Assembly: GCA_964246985.1 (NCBI GenBank)
Contig: CAXTSE010000015.1
Span: forward strand, 1 to 64,000
Source of the DNA: CAXTSE01 sp964246985
Lineage (GTDB): Bacteria > Actinomycetota > Actinomycetes > Actinomycetales > Microbacteriaceae
Length of the DNA stretch: 64,000 nucleotides
Direction of reading: 5' to 3'
Part shown: positions 25,920-33,388 of the stretch, one piece after another
Layout: the number at the start of each line of letters is the position of its first letter
Position numbering within the stretch: position 1 is the first letter of the stretch
Notes under the pieces: generated by a model
What the model was told of the DNA's origin: nothing
Database searches by the model: none
What the model saw: only the letters and a program-made list of their open reading frames with translations
Translations under genes and position numbers: made by a program

Positions 25920-26570
25920 ATGGAGCGCCCTCCGACGAGCCGACTGCTCGATGTGCTGACGGCCCTCCTGCTCGGCGTCGTCTCGCTGACGACCGCTCTC
26001 GGCGCCTGGCAGGCGGCCGCCTGGGACTACCGGGCCGACCAGTACGAGGAGGCGTCATCGGATGCGCGCGACGCCGGCATCATCCGCGGCGTCGCCTGGC
26101 AGGCGGATCGCACCCGTGACACCGAGGCCGTGCTGCGGGCACGCGAGTTCGCGCTGCAGCAGGACGCCGCAATCGCCGCCGGCGACGTCGTAGCCGCCAC
26201 GTACAGCGAGGTGATGGTCGGCAACCAGCTCGGCCGCATCGTCACCGATGGAATCCCTGATGCGTTCGCCCGGTGGCGTGCCGCGGGATTCCCGACCGAC
26301 CAGAGCCCCACCAGCGACCCGGTGTACCTCGCGAACCTGCGCGGGGATTCCGACGCGTATGCGCTGACGGCCCAGCTCGCATCCGGGTTCAGGGAATCCT
26401 TCGAGGCACGGTCGCGGATCATGAGCCAGGCAGCTCTGATCGACGCGCTCGCGCTGTTCCTGTTCGGCGTCGCCTCGATCAACCGCCTGCGAGCCGCCCG
26501 GTACGCGACGCTCGCCCTCGGTGCCGTCGCCTATCTCGCCTCCCTCGTGCTGATGGCGACGGCCTACTGA
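25920..26570 (+). CDS. Hypothetical membrane protein, tandem paralog A
   Basis: A 216-residue protein with one N-terminal membrane helix (LLDVLTALLLGVVSLTTALGAWQA), a polar central domain of about 120 residues rich in Ala/Asp/Arg, and two C-terminal helices. It shares its plan and N-terminal motif with the next gene, so the two arose by duplication. The stop overlaps the next start by one base. No family was recognised. Confidence 0.75.
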   Translation: MERPPTSRLLDVLTALLLGVVSLTTALGAWQAAAWDYRADQYEEASSDARDAGIIRGVAWQADRTRDTEAVLRAREFALQQDAAIAAGDVVAATYSEVMVGNQLGRIVTDGIPDAFARWRAAGFPTDQSPTSDPVYLANLRGDSDAYALTAQLASGFRESFEARSRIMSQAALIDALALFLFGVASINRLRAARYATLALGAVAYLASLVLMATAY

Positions 26571-27223
26571 TGAGCACCGCGACGTCCTCGACGGCCAGCG
26601 CTCTCACCCGATCCGTCCTCGAGATCGTGACGGCCGTGCTGCTCGGGCTGGTGTCGGTCGCGACCGCCGTCGGGGCGTACCAGGCCGGGCTGTGGTCTCA
26701 GGAGTCGACGGATCTGGCCCTCATCTCGCAGCAGGCGCGCGATCGGAATCTCGCTCTGTACCTCGAGCGAGACCAGGCCTTCGACGACGACGGGTCGCGG
26801 CTGTTCGACGCACTCGCCCTGACCGTCGAGGCCGAGTTCTACCCGGAGCGCGCGGGCGACGTGCGCGCCGAGCAGGATCTCATCATCTCGGCCGGGTCAC
26901 CCGCCCTGCAGGCCGCCTGGGGCCCCTGGGTCGACAGCGGCTTCACGGGCACCAACCCGTTCCTCTCGACCGGGTACATCGCGTTCTCGCAGGCCGAGCC
27001 CCAGGCGTACAACATCGTCTCGACGGTCGCGGACCGGTCGGCGGATGCGGTGCTCCAGCGGGCGAACACCATGACCGTCGTCTCCGTGGTGTTCGCCGCG
27101 GCCCTGCTCATGCTCGGCGTCGCGAGTGCCACCTCGCGTCTCGACGTCGCCGCGATCATGACCGGGGGCGGAGCCGCCGGGTTCCTCGCCGGGGTCGCGA
27201 TCGTGATCTTCGGGGTGTTCTGA
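26570..27223 (+). CDS. Hypothetical membrane protein, tandem paralog B
   Basis: A 217-residue protein matching paralog A in layout: N-terminal helix (VLEIVTAVLLGLVSVATAVGAYQA), central polar domain with Phe/Glu/Asp, and two C-terminal helices ending IVIFGVF. The pair probably forms a hetero-oligomer in the membrane, which is inference from tandem duplication and overlap. The end converges on the SIMPL gene with two bases between them. Confidence 0.75.
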   Translation: MSTATSSTASALTRSVLEIVTAVLLGLVSVATAVGAYQAGLWSQESTDLALISQQARDRNLALYLERDQAFDDDGSRLFDALALTVEAEFYPERAGDVRAEQDLIISAGSPALQAAWGPWVDSGFTGTNPFLSTGYIAFSQAEPQAYNIVSTVADRSADAVLQRANTMTVVSVVFAAALLMLGVASATSRLDVAAIMTGGGAAGFLAGVAIVIFGVF

Positions 27224-27225
27224 GA

Positions 27226-27927
27226 TCAGGCGCGGAACCGGGCATCGACGGTCACCGACACCTCGATCTGATCGGGAGTGAGCGAGAGGGCGCCTCCGCC
27301 GGAGTCGCGCGCCATCATCGGCGACGCCGCCCGGGCGAGCATCACCGGCTCACCGCCGCCGCTCGCGCCGCCGGTGTCCCCGAGCATGCCGGGGTCGGCG
27401 ATGGCCACCGCGACCGGGTCGCCCGCGCCGATCGCCCGCGCGTACACACGCGCCTTCGCTGCCGCGTCCTCGACAGCGCGTCGCCGCACCTCGTCGAGGA
27501 CCTCGGCGCGGCGGGAGTCGGTCAGATCCCAGGCGATCCAGCCGACGCTGACGCCGTCGACCGAGGCGACGCGCTCGACCCACGATGCGAGCGCGGCGAA
27601 GTCGCGGAATCGCGCGCTGATCGAGACGGCGGCATGGAAGACCAGAGCCAGCTGCGCGCCCTCGTTGTTCCAGGGGCGGTCCGACCAGACCCGCACCTGA
27701 TCGGACGACCATCGGGTCACAGGGCCTCCGGCCGCGTCCTGCAGGCTCGCCAGCTCTGCGGTGATGGCCGCGGCGGTCGTCGTCGCGGCGTCGAGCACGT
27801 GGGACCGGTCCGCGCCGTCGAACGACACGCTGGCCGAGACGGTGCCCCGCTCCGCCTCGTGGTGGGCCGTGTGATGGCCCTGCACGGTGATGACGGTGGA
27901 GAGGTCGGCGGAGGTCGATTCGCTCAT
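27226..27927 (-). CDS. SIMPL-domain (DUF541) protein
   Basis: A 233-residue protein of the SIMPL/DUF541 family, whose role is unclear. The family pattern is visible in STVITVQGHHTAHHEAERG at the start, the DEVRRRAVEDAAAKARVYA helix near residue 155, and IEVSVTVDARFRA at the end. There is no signal peptide, unlike many members, so a cytoplasmic location is likely. The ATG at 27927 is chosen because the family homology begins there; upstream codons are unrelated. Confidence 0.8.
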   Translation of the reverse strand: MSESTSADLSTVITVQGHHTAHHEAERGTVSASVSFDGADRSHVLDAATTTAAAITAELASLQDAAGGPVTRWSSDQVRVWSDRPWNNEGAQLALVFHAAVSISARFRDFAALASWVERVASVDGVSVGWIAWDLTDSRRAEVLDEVRRRAVEDAAAKARVYARAIGAGDPVAVAIADPGMLGDTGGASGGGEPVMLARAASPMMARDSGGGALSLTPDQIEVSVTVDARFRA

Positions 27928-28007
27928 GGGCACATCCTCGCATCCGTTCCCGCCGCATCCGACGTATGATGGAGGGCTGTCGGAGGTCGCTGAGACACTG
28001 ACGGTGA

Positions 28008-28037
28008 TTGACAACTCAACAGCGTGTGACATATTGC
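28008..28037 (+). promoter_or_regulatory. ssrA promoter
   Basis: TTGACA at 28008-28013 matches the -35 consensus; TATTGC at 28032-28037 lies 18 bases on and is a fair -10 box. Transcription would start seven to eight bases later, at or next to the mature tmRNA 5' end at 28045. Confidence 0.6.
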
Positions 28038-28044
28038 CCAGCTT

Positions 28045-28415
28045 GGGGATGATCGGTTTCGACATCGTCTGCGAGACTGCGAGAAGCGGGCCGAGGATGC
28101 AGGGTTATCTCGTTAACGATCTCTGCAAACCAATAGGTGCCGATTCCAAGCGCACCGACTTCGCTCTCGCCGCCTAAGGCGTAGACCGAGTCCGTCAGAC
28201 CGGGCTAGACCTCGACCCGGACCCTGGCGCCATCTAGAGGACTAGCTGCGTGACTGTGCCTCAGGGTCACGTGGGACGTGCACTGTGGCTGGGCTCGTCG
28301 ACCTGGATGCTCGTGGCAAAGGTCGGAGCCGAGTAGAACGCTCTCACGAGCTGCGCCCGGAGAATGCGCACGACCACAGCGATGGACGGGGGTTCAATTC
28401 CCCCCATCTCCACCA
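28045..28415 (+). ncRNA. ssrA: tmRNA (SsrA)
   Basis: tmRNA rescues stalled ribosomes by acting as tRNA-Ala and then as mRNA for a degradation tag. The 5' end GGGGATG pairs with CATCTCC at the 3' end (one G-U pair), and the T arm GGGGG-TTCAATT-CCCCC and an encoded CCA (28413-28415) are present. The tag reading frame is at 28139-28177 and encodes ADSKRTDFALAA followed by TAA, the actinobacterial type ending in ALAA. Length is 371 bases. SmpB is encoded upstream. Confidence 0.97.
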
Positions 28416-28449
28416 CGAGGCCGTATGTCACGCGCTGAGCATCGAACGC

Positions 28450-28481
28450 AGAAGGGCCGCCCCCTCGGGAGCGGCCCTTCT
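28450..28481. terminator. Terminator between ssrA and the converging lipoprotein gene
   Basis: An eleven-pair perfect stem, AGAAGGGCCGC against GCGGCCCTTCT, with a ten-base loop, follows ssrA by 34 bases and is followed by GTTCG. It lies 19 bases beyond the stop of the minus-strand lipoprotein gene, so it could act in both directions. Confidence 0.85.
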
Positions 28482-28500
28482 GTTCGTCGACGGATGCGGG

Positions 28501-29016
28501 CTAGCGCGCGGCGCCCTGGACGGTGCCGGTGGTCTGGCCGGCCGGGTCGGTGACGAGGCACAGGATCTCGCGGTCGTTGAGGCTGTCCCAGGTCTCCTGC
28601 GTCGGGTAGAACGACGTGTAGGCGAGCGTCGAGTTGTCGTAGGCGATGCCGACGTAGCTCTCGAACTCGGGCAGGCAGTCCGCGTCGGCCTGCTCCTGCG
28701 TCGCGGTCTCGCCGGGGTAGGTGTCGCCGTCCATGATGACCGATGCGTAGGCCTCGTAGTCGTGGGCCGTGTCGCACGGGACGATGTCGACCTCGGACAC
28801 GGTGTCGGCCGAGGCGTCGCCGTAGATGAAGCAGTCGCCGACCTTGAGGCTGAAGACGTCGGCGCCCTCGTTCTCCTCGACGACCGTGCCGTCGTCGTCG
28901 CGCTCCGTCTGGTTGGTGACGTTGTTGAGCAGGCTGCACCCAGCGAGCATGAAGCCGGCTGCGGCGATGGAGGTGACGGCCAGGGCGCGGGCCCAGCGCG
29001 TATCGGAGATGGTCAT
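28501..29016 (-). CDS. Septum-formation-like (Septum_form) lipoprotein
   Basis: A 171-residue lipoprotein: signal peptide ending in the lipobox LAGC near residue 27, a short acidic linker, then an exported domain with cysteines in KVGDCFIYGD, VPCDTAHDYEAYA, DCLPEFESY and LCLVTDP. The pattern is that of the Septum_form family, as in the membrane protein at 25269-25901. It should be anchored on the outside of the cytoplasmic membrane. Its function is unknown. Confidence 0.82.
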   Translation of the reverse strand: MTISDTRWARALAVTSIAAAGFMLAGCSLLNNVTNQTERDDDGTVVEENEGADVFSLKVGDCFIYGDASADTVSEVDIVPCDTAHDYEAYASVIMDGDTYPGETATQEQADADCLPEFESYVGIAYDNSTLAYTSFYPTQETWDSLNDREILCLVTDPAGQTTGTVQGAAR

Positions 29017-29063
29017 CGGGGTTCCTGTTCTGCTAGTGGCGACGGCATAGTGAAGAAGACTCG

Positions 29064-29885
29064 CTACTGTATCGCACCGCTGAGGCGCGCAATGACCCTG
29101 TCGTGCAGGAGACCGTTCGTGGTAAGCAGCGTGCCCTGGTCGATGCCGTCGCCGCCGTCGATCGTGGTGACCGTGCCGCCGGCCTCGCGGATGATGGGAA
29201 CGAGAGCGGCGATGTCCCAGGGCTTGAGGTCGAACTCGGCCGAGATGTCGATGGCGCCCTCCGCGACGAACATGTACGACCAGAGGTCGCCGAACGCGCG
29301 GGTCCGCCCGACCGAGCGGCTCAGGCCGAGCAGCTGGTCGGTGTAGCCGGCCTCGTCCCAGCCCTTCAGGCTGTTGTAGCTGAGGGTCGCGTCGGCCAGG
29401 TCGTCGATCCGGCTCACCTGGATGCGGCGGGCGGCATGATCGCCCTGCTGCAGCCACGCGCCGTGTCCGGTGGCCGCCCACCAGCGGCGGTCCAGGGCCG
29501 GAGCGCTCACCACCCCGACCTGCGGCACGCCGTCGACGACGAGAGCGATCAGCGTGCCCCAGATGGGCACCCCCCGGACGAAGTTGGCGGTGCCGTCGAT
29601 GGGGTCGATGACCCAGGTGCGTGAGCTCGCGTGGTCGCCCGGATCGGCATCGACACCCGTGCTGCCGAACTCCTCGCCGAGGATCGCATCGTCGGGCCGG
29701 GCCGCGGCTAGCCGATCGCGGATCATGCGCTCGACGCGCGTGTCGCCGTCGGTCACCTGCGTGCGGTCGGGCTTCAGCTGGACGTCGAGGTCCTGGGCAC
29801 GGTACCTGTCGATCGAGATCAGGTCGGCCTCGGCGGCGAGGGTCAGGGCGACCGCGAGGTCGTCGGCCAGAGTCGGAGAGGTCAT
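29064..29885 (-). CDS. hisN: Histidinol-phosphatase HisN-like inositol monophosphatase family enzyme
   Basis: A 273-residue Mg-dependent phosphatase. Metal-binding motifs of the inositol monophosphatase fold are complete: GEEFG, DPIDGTANFVRG and PWDIAALVPIIREAGG. In actinobacteria this subgroup acts on histidinol phosphate in histidine synthesis; related enzymes act on inositol phosphates, so the substrate is likely but not certain. The start ATG overlaps the stop of rsgA (ATGA), placing it last in an aroA-rsgA-hisN operon. Confidence 0.85.
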   Translation of the reverse strand: MTSPTLADDLAVALTLAAEADLISIDRYRAQDLDVQLKPDRTQVTDGDTRVERMIRDRLAAARPDDAILGEEFGSTGVDADPGDHASSRTWVIDPIDGTANFVRGVPIWGTLIALVVDGVPQVGVVSAPALDRRWWAATGHGAWLQQGDHAARRIQVSRIDDLADATLSYNSLKGWDEAGYTDQLLGLSRSVGRTRAFGDLWSYMFVAEGAIDISAEFDLKPWDIAALVPIIREAGGTVTTIDGGDGIDQGTLLTTNGLLHDRVIARLSGAIQ

Positions 29886-30934
29886 GACGCCAGCGTAGCG
29901 AGCAGGCGGCGGGCCGAGTCGACCCGCTCGGCGCTGACGCGGCCGTCGGCGATGCCCTCGTCGAGGGCGCAATCGGGGGCGTCGGCGAGATGGGTGCAGC
30001 CGCGCGGGCAGTCGGCGGAGACGGCGGCGAGGTCGGTGAACGACTTCAGGATGTTGTCGGGGTCGACATGGCCGAGACCGAAGGATCGCACGCCGGGGGT
30101 GTCGATGATCCAGCCGCCGGTCGGTACCCGCAGCGACACCGTCGACGACGACGTGTGGCGACCGCGGCCGGTGACGGCGTTCACGATTCCCACCGCGCGA
30201 TCCGTCCCGGGCACGAGGGCGTTCACGAGGGTCGACTTGCCGACTCCCGAGTGGCCGACGGCGACGGTCGAGTGCCCGTCGAGCACGGGCGTCAGCTCGG
30301 CGAGCGGCGGAAGCGTGACCCCGGCGGCGTCCTGCGAGCTGAGGAACACCGGGATGTCGAGGCCGACGAAGTTGGCGAGGAACGGTCTCGGATCGGCCAG
30401 GTCGGTCTTCGTGATGACCATGATCGGGGCGATGCCGGCGTCGTAGGCGGCGACCAGGTAGCGGTCGACGAGGCGCGGACGCGGCTCCGGGTTGGCGGCC
30501 GCGACGACGATGAGCAGCTGATCGGCGTTGGCGACGATGATGCGCTCGATCGCATCCGTGTCGTCTCCGCTGCGGCGCAGCAGGCTGCTGCGGTCGCGGA
30601 TGCGGACGATGCGTGCCAGCGAGCCCTCGTCGCCGCTCGTGTCGCCGACCAGATCCACGTAGTCGCCGGTGACGATCTGCCCCTGGTCGCGCAGCTCACG
30701 GGCGCGTGTCGTCGTGAGGACCCGCTCGTCTCCACCGTCCTCGTCGGCGAGCACCGTGTAGCGTCCGCGATCCACCGACAGCACGCGGCCGAGGATCGCG
30801 TCGGCGTGGTCGGGGCGGGTCTTCGTCCGGGGCTTGTTGCCCTTCGGGTTGGGGCGCACCCTCGCGTCGGACTCGTCCCAGCCCCCGAACTCGGCGTCGT
30901 CGGCGTCGTCGTCGTCCGGGGGCAGCCAGCTCAC
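29882..30934 (-). CDS. rsgA: Ribosome small subunit-dependent GTPase RsgA
   Basis: A 350-residue circularly permuted GTPase that helps mature the 30S subunit. Domains in order are an acidic N-terminal extension, an OB fold (RYTVLADEDGG), the permuted G domain with TKTD (G4), GHSGVGKSTL (G1) and DTPGVRSFG (G3), and a zinc-binding tail with CPRGCTHLADAPDC. The GTG start lies in the aroA stop (four-base overlap). Confidence 0.95.
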   Translation of the reverse strand: MSWLPPDDDDADDAEFGGWDESDARVRPNPKGNKPRTKTRPDHADAILGRVLSVDRGRYTVLADEDGGDERVLTTTRARELRDQGQIVTGDYVDLVGDTSGDEGSLARIVRIRDRSSLLRRSGDDTDAIERIIVANADQLLIVVAAANPEPRPRLVDRYLVAAYDAGIAPIMVITKTDLADPRPFLANFVGLDIPVFLSSQDAAGVTLPPLAELTPVLDGHSTVAVGHSGVGKSTLVNALVPGTDRAVGIVNAVTGRGRHTSSSTVSLRVPTGGWIIDTPGVRSFGLGHVDPDNILKSFTDLAAVSADCPRGCTHLADAPDCALDEGIADGRVSAERVDSARRLLATLAS

Positions 30935-32394
30935 AGCTCGATCCAGCCGGTCGCGGGGGAGTCGAGGGCGCCGAGAGCGTCGGCGGACTCGGGCGCCGCC
31001 GGGTGGCCGCCGGCGCGCCCGAGCATTCCGAGCCACAGCTCGGGGAACTCCGGCAGGGTCTTCGCGGTGGTACCGATGTCGTCGACCTCCACGCCCTCGA
31101 CGACGAGACCGATCAGCGCGCCGGTGGTCGCCATCCGATGGTCCTCGTAGCTGTGCCAGGCTCCGCCCTGGAGCGGCTGGGGGGCGCGGTCGAAGGCGAG
31201 TCCGTCGTCGAGCTCGGAGACGACGGCGCCGAGCGCCGTGAGCTCGGCGACCAGGGCCGCGAGCCGGTCGGTCTCGTGACCGCGCAGGTGGCCGATCCCG
31301 GTGATGCGGCTGGGACCGTCGCCGAACGCTGCGAGAGCCGCGAAGGTGGGCGCGAGCTCGCCGCCGATCGACAGATCGAGGTCGACGGCGGGGAGCGAGC
31401 CGCCCCCGCGGATGCCGGACCCGCCGTCGACGGTCACCGCGCCATCCGCTCGGGTCACGGTCGCGCCGTAGAGGGGGAGCAGCCGAGTGAGCTCGTCGCC
31501 GACCTGGGTGGTGGCGTCGGGCCAGCCGGTGATGGTGACCGAGCCGCCGACCAGGAGGGCCGCGGCGAGGAACGGAGCCGCGTTCGACAGGTCCGGCTCG
31601 ATGGCCAGACCGCGGCCGAGGATCGGCGTGTGCGGCACGATCCAGACTCCGGGCTCGGGGCTCTCGACCGCGACGCCCCGCGCGGCGAGGGCGGCGATCG
31701 TCATCTCGATGTGCGGCAGGCTCGGCAGGTGCTCGCCGCTGTGGCGCAGCGTCAGGCCCTCGTCGAATCGCGGCGCCGCGAGCAGCAGACCCGACACGAA
31801 CTGGCTCGAGGCGGAGGCGTCGATCGTCAGCTCACCGCCTGCCACCGACCCAGTGCCGTGGATCGTGAACGGCATCGTGCCGCGTCCGTCATCGGACACG
31901 TCGACGCCGAGATCGCGCAGCGACTGGATGGTGGTGCGCATCGGCCGGCGGCGGGCGTTCGCGTCTCCGTCGATCGCGACCGGCCCGAGGGCGAGCGCGG
32001 CGACCGGCGGGATGAAGCGCATGACGGTGCCGGCGAGCCCGGCCTCGATCGACGTGCTGCCGGTGATCTCGCCCGGCGTGACGATCCAGTCGGGCCCGAA
32101 GTCGCCGTCGCCCGGCACCTCGGCGATGGTCGCGCCGAGCTCCCGGAGTGCCTCAGCCATCAGCGCCGTGTCGCGCGAGTGCAGCGGTCGATGCAGCACC
32201 GAGGGACGCTCGGCCAGGGCCGACAGCACGAGCTCGCGATTGGTCAGGCTCTTCGATCCGGGGAGGCTGAGGCGGGCCTCCAGCGGACCGTCGGCGACCG
32301 GCGCGGGCCAGGGCCCGGGCTCCTCGGGGGCGGCCTGGCGGGCGGAGTCGCCGAGAAGATCACCGTCTCGGTCGGAATAGCGCATGAATCCCAT
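30931..32394 (-). CDS. aroA: 3-phosphoshikimate 1-carboxyvinyltransferase (EPSP synthase)
   Basis: This enzyme joins shikimate 3-phosphate and phosphoenolpyruvate in aromatic amino-acid synthesis. The 487-residue protein has LPGSKSLTNRELVL, GLAGTVMRFIPP, SASSQFVSGLLLAAPR, GGELAPTFAALAAF and SYEDHRMATTGALIG. A 30-residue N-terminal extension precedes the fold; a second ATG lies three codons in. It begins an operon with rsgA and hisN and is divergent from sigH. Confidence 0.95.
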   Translation of the reverse strand: MGFMRYSDRDGDLLGDSARQAAPEEPGPWPAPVADGPLEARLSLPGSKSLTNRELVLSALAERPSVLHRPLHSRDTALMAEALRELGATIAEVPGDGDFGPDWIVTPGEITGSTSIEAGLAGTVMRFIPPVAALALGPVAIDGDANARRRPMRTTIQSLRDLGVDVSDDGRGTMPFTIHGTGSVAGGELTIDASASSQFVSGLLLAAPRFDEGLTLRHSGEHLPSLPHIEMTIAALAARGVAVESPEPGVWIVPHTPILGRGLAIEPDLSNAAPFLAAALLVGGSVTITGWPDATTQVGDELTRLLPLYGATVTRADGAVTVDGGSGIRGGGSLPAVDLDLSIGGELAPTFAALAAFGDGPSRITGIGHLRGHETDRLAALVAELTALGAVVSELDDGLAFDRAPQPLQGGAWHSYEDHRMATTGALIGLVVEGVEVDDIGTTAKTLPEFPELWLGMLGRAGGHPAAPESADALGALDSPATGWIEL

Positions 32395-32465
32395 CGGTTG
32401 CTAAGGGTATGGCACCTGCGCTCCTGGAACGCCCCCGGCGCATCCGGAAACTAGACTCGTCGGCA

Positions 32466-33137
32466 ATGAACGACGAGCAGGCTACGAGCGAGCCGACCCC
32501 CGAGCAGCCGGTCATCGTCATCGACGATCCGGTGCGCAGCACCCTTCCCCCCGAGCAGCTCCGGCCGCTCTTCGAGCAGCAGGCGATCCCCTTCATGGAC
32601 CAGCTGTACGCGGCGGCCATGCGCATGACGCGCAACCCCGCGGATGCCGGCGATCTCGTGCAGGAGACCTACGCCAAGGCGTACTCGGCGTTCGCCCAGT
32701 ACCAGCAGGGCACCAACCTGAAGGCCTGGCTGTACCGCATCCTCACCAACACCTTCATCAACACCTACCGCAAGAACCAGCGCAGCCCCTACCAGGGCAC
32801 GATCGACGAGCTGGAGGACTGGCAGCTCGGCGGAGCCGAGTCGCTGACGCAGGGCCGCAGCACCCGCTCGGCCGAGGCCGAGGCCATCGACCACCTGCCC
32901 GACAGTGACGTCAAAGAGGCGCTGCAGTCGATCCCCGAGGACTTCCGGCTGGCGGTGTACCTCGCCGATGTCGAGGGCTTCGCCTACCAGGAGATCGCGG
33001 ACATCATGAAGACCCCCGTCGGCACCGTCATGAGCAGGCTGCATCGTGGCCGCCGGCTCCTGCGCGAGCTGCTCGCCGACTACGCGCGCGAACGCGGCTT
33101 CTCCGTGAACGCCCCCACCACCAGGAGCACGACATGA
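32466..33137 (+). CDS. sigH: ECF sigma factor SigH/SigR (thiol-oxidative stress)
   Basis: A 223-residue group 4 sigma factor. Region 2 is MDQLYAAAMRMTRNPADAGDLVQETYAKAYSAF..LKAWLYRILTNTFIN and region 4 is LPEDFRLAVYLADVEGFAYQEIADIMKTPVGTVMSRLHRGRRLL in pattern. The next gene, overlapping by four bases, is its redox-sensing anti-sigma factor, the arrangement of SigR-RsrA and SigH-RshA. It should activate thioredoxin and related genes under disulfide stress. TAGACT lies eight bases before the ATG. Confidence 0.92.
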   Translation: MNDEQATSEPTPEQPVIVIDDPVRSTLPPEQLRPLFEQQAIPFMDQLYAAAMRMTRNPADAGDLVQETYAKAYSAFAQYQQGTNLKAWLYRILTNTFINTYRKNQRSPYQGTIDELEDWQLGGAESLTQGRSTRSAEAEAIDHLPDSDVKEALQSIPEDFRLAVYLADVEGFAYQEIADIMKTPVGTVMSRLHRGRRLLRELLADYARERGFSVNAPTTRSTT

Positions 33138-33370
33138 CCGACTGCGGCTGCGACAAGGCGAAGACGGAGCTCGAGGAGTACCTGCACCGCGAGCTGACCG
33201 ATCAGGACTTCCGCGACGTCACCGAGCACCTCGAGAACTGCGACGACTGCTCGCAGGAGCATCTCGTCGGTCTGACGCTCACCGAGAAGCTGCAGCGCGC
33301 GTGCCAGGAGAAGGCCCCCGACGCTCTGCGCGCCGAGATCCTCGCGAAGCTCGACGGCGCGAACGCCTAG
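33134..33370 (+). CDS. rsrA: Zinc-binding anti-sigma factor of the RsrA/RshA type
   Basis: A 78-residue ZAS-family anti-sigma factor that holds SigH until oxidised. The zinc motif HLENCDDC (His32, Cys36, Cys39) is intact, and Cys4 and Cys6 near the N terminus can supply the fourth ligand and the redox partner. The ATG overlaps the sigH stop (ATGA), so the two proteins are made together. Confidence 0.93.
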   Translation: MTDCGCDKAKTELEEYLHRELTDQDFRDVTEHLENCDDCSQEHLVGLTLTEKLQRACQEKAPDALRAEILAKLDGANA

Positions 33371-33388
33371 TCGACGCCTGCCTGGGCG

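Noticed and set aside
32395..32465. SigH-dependent autoregulatory promoter (GGAAY-N16-18-GTT) before sigH
   Set aside because: GGAAC is present at 32426-32430 but no GTT follows at the right distance; TAGACT at 32452 fits an ordinary -10 box better.
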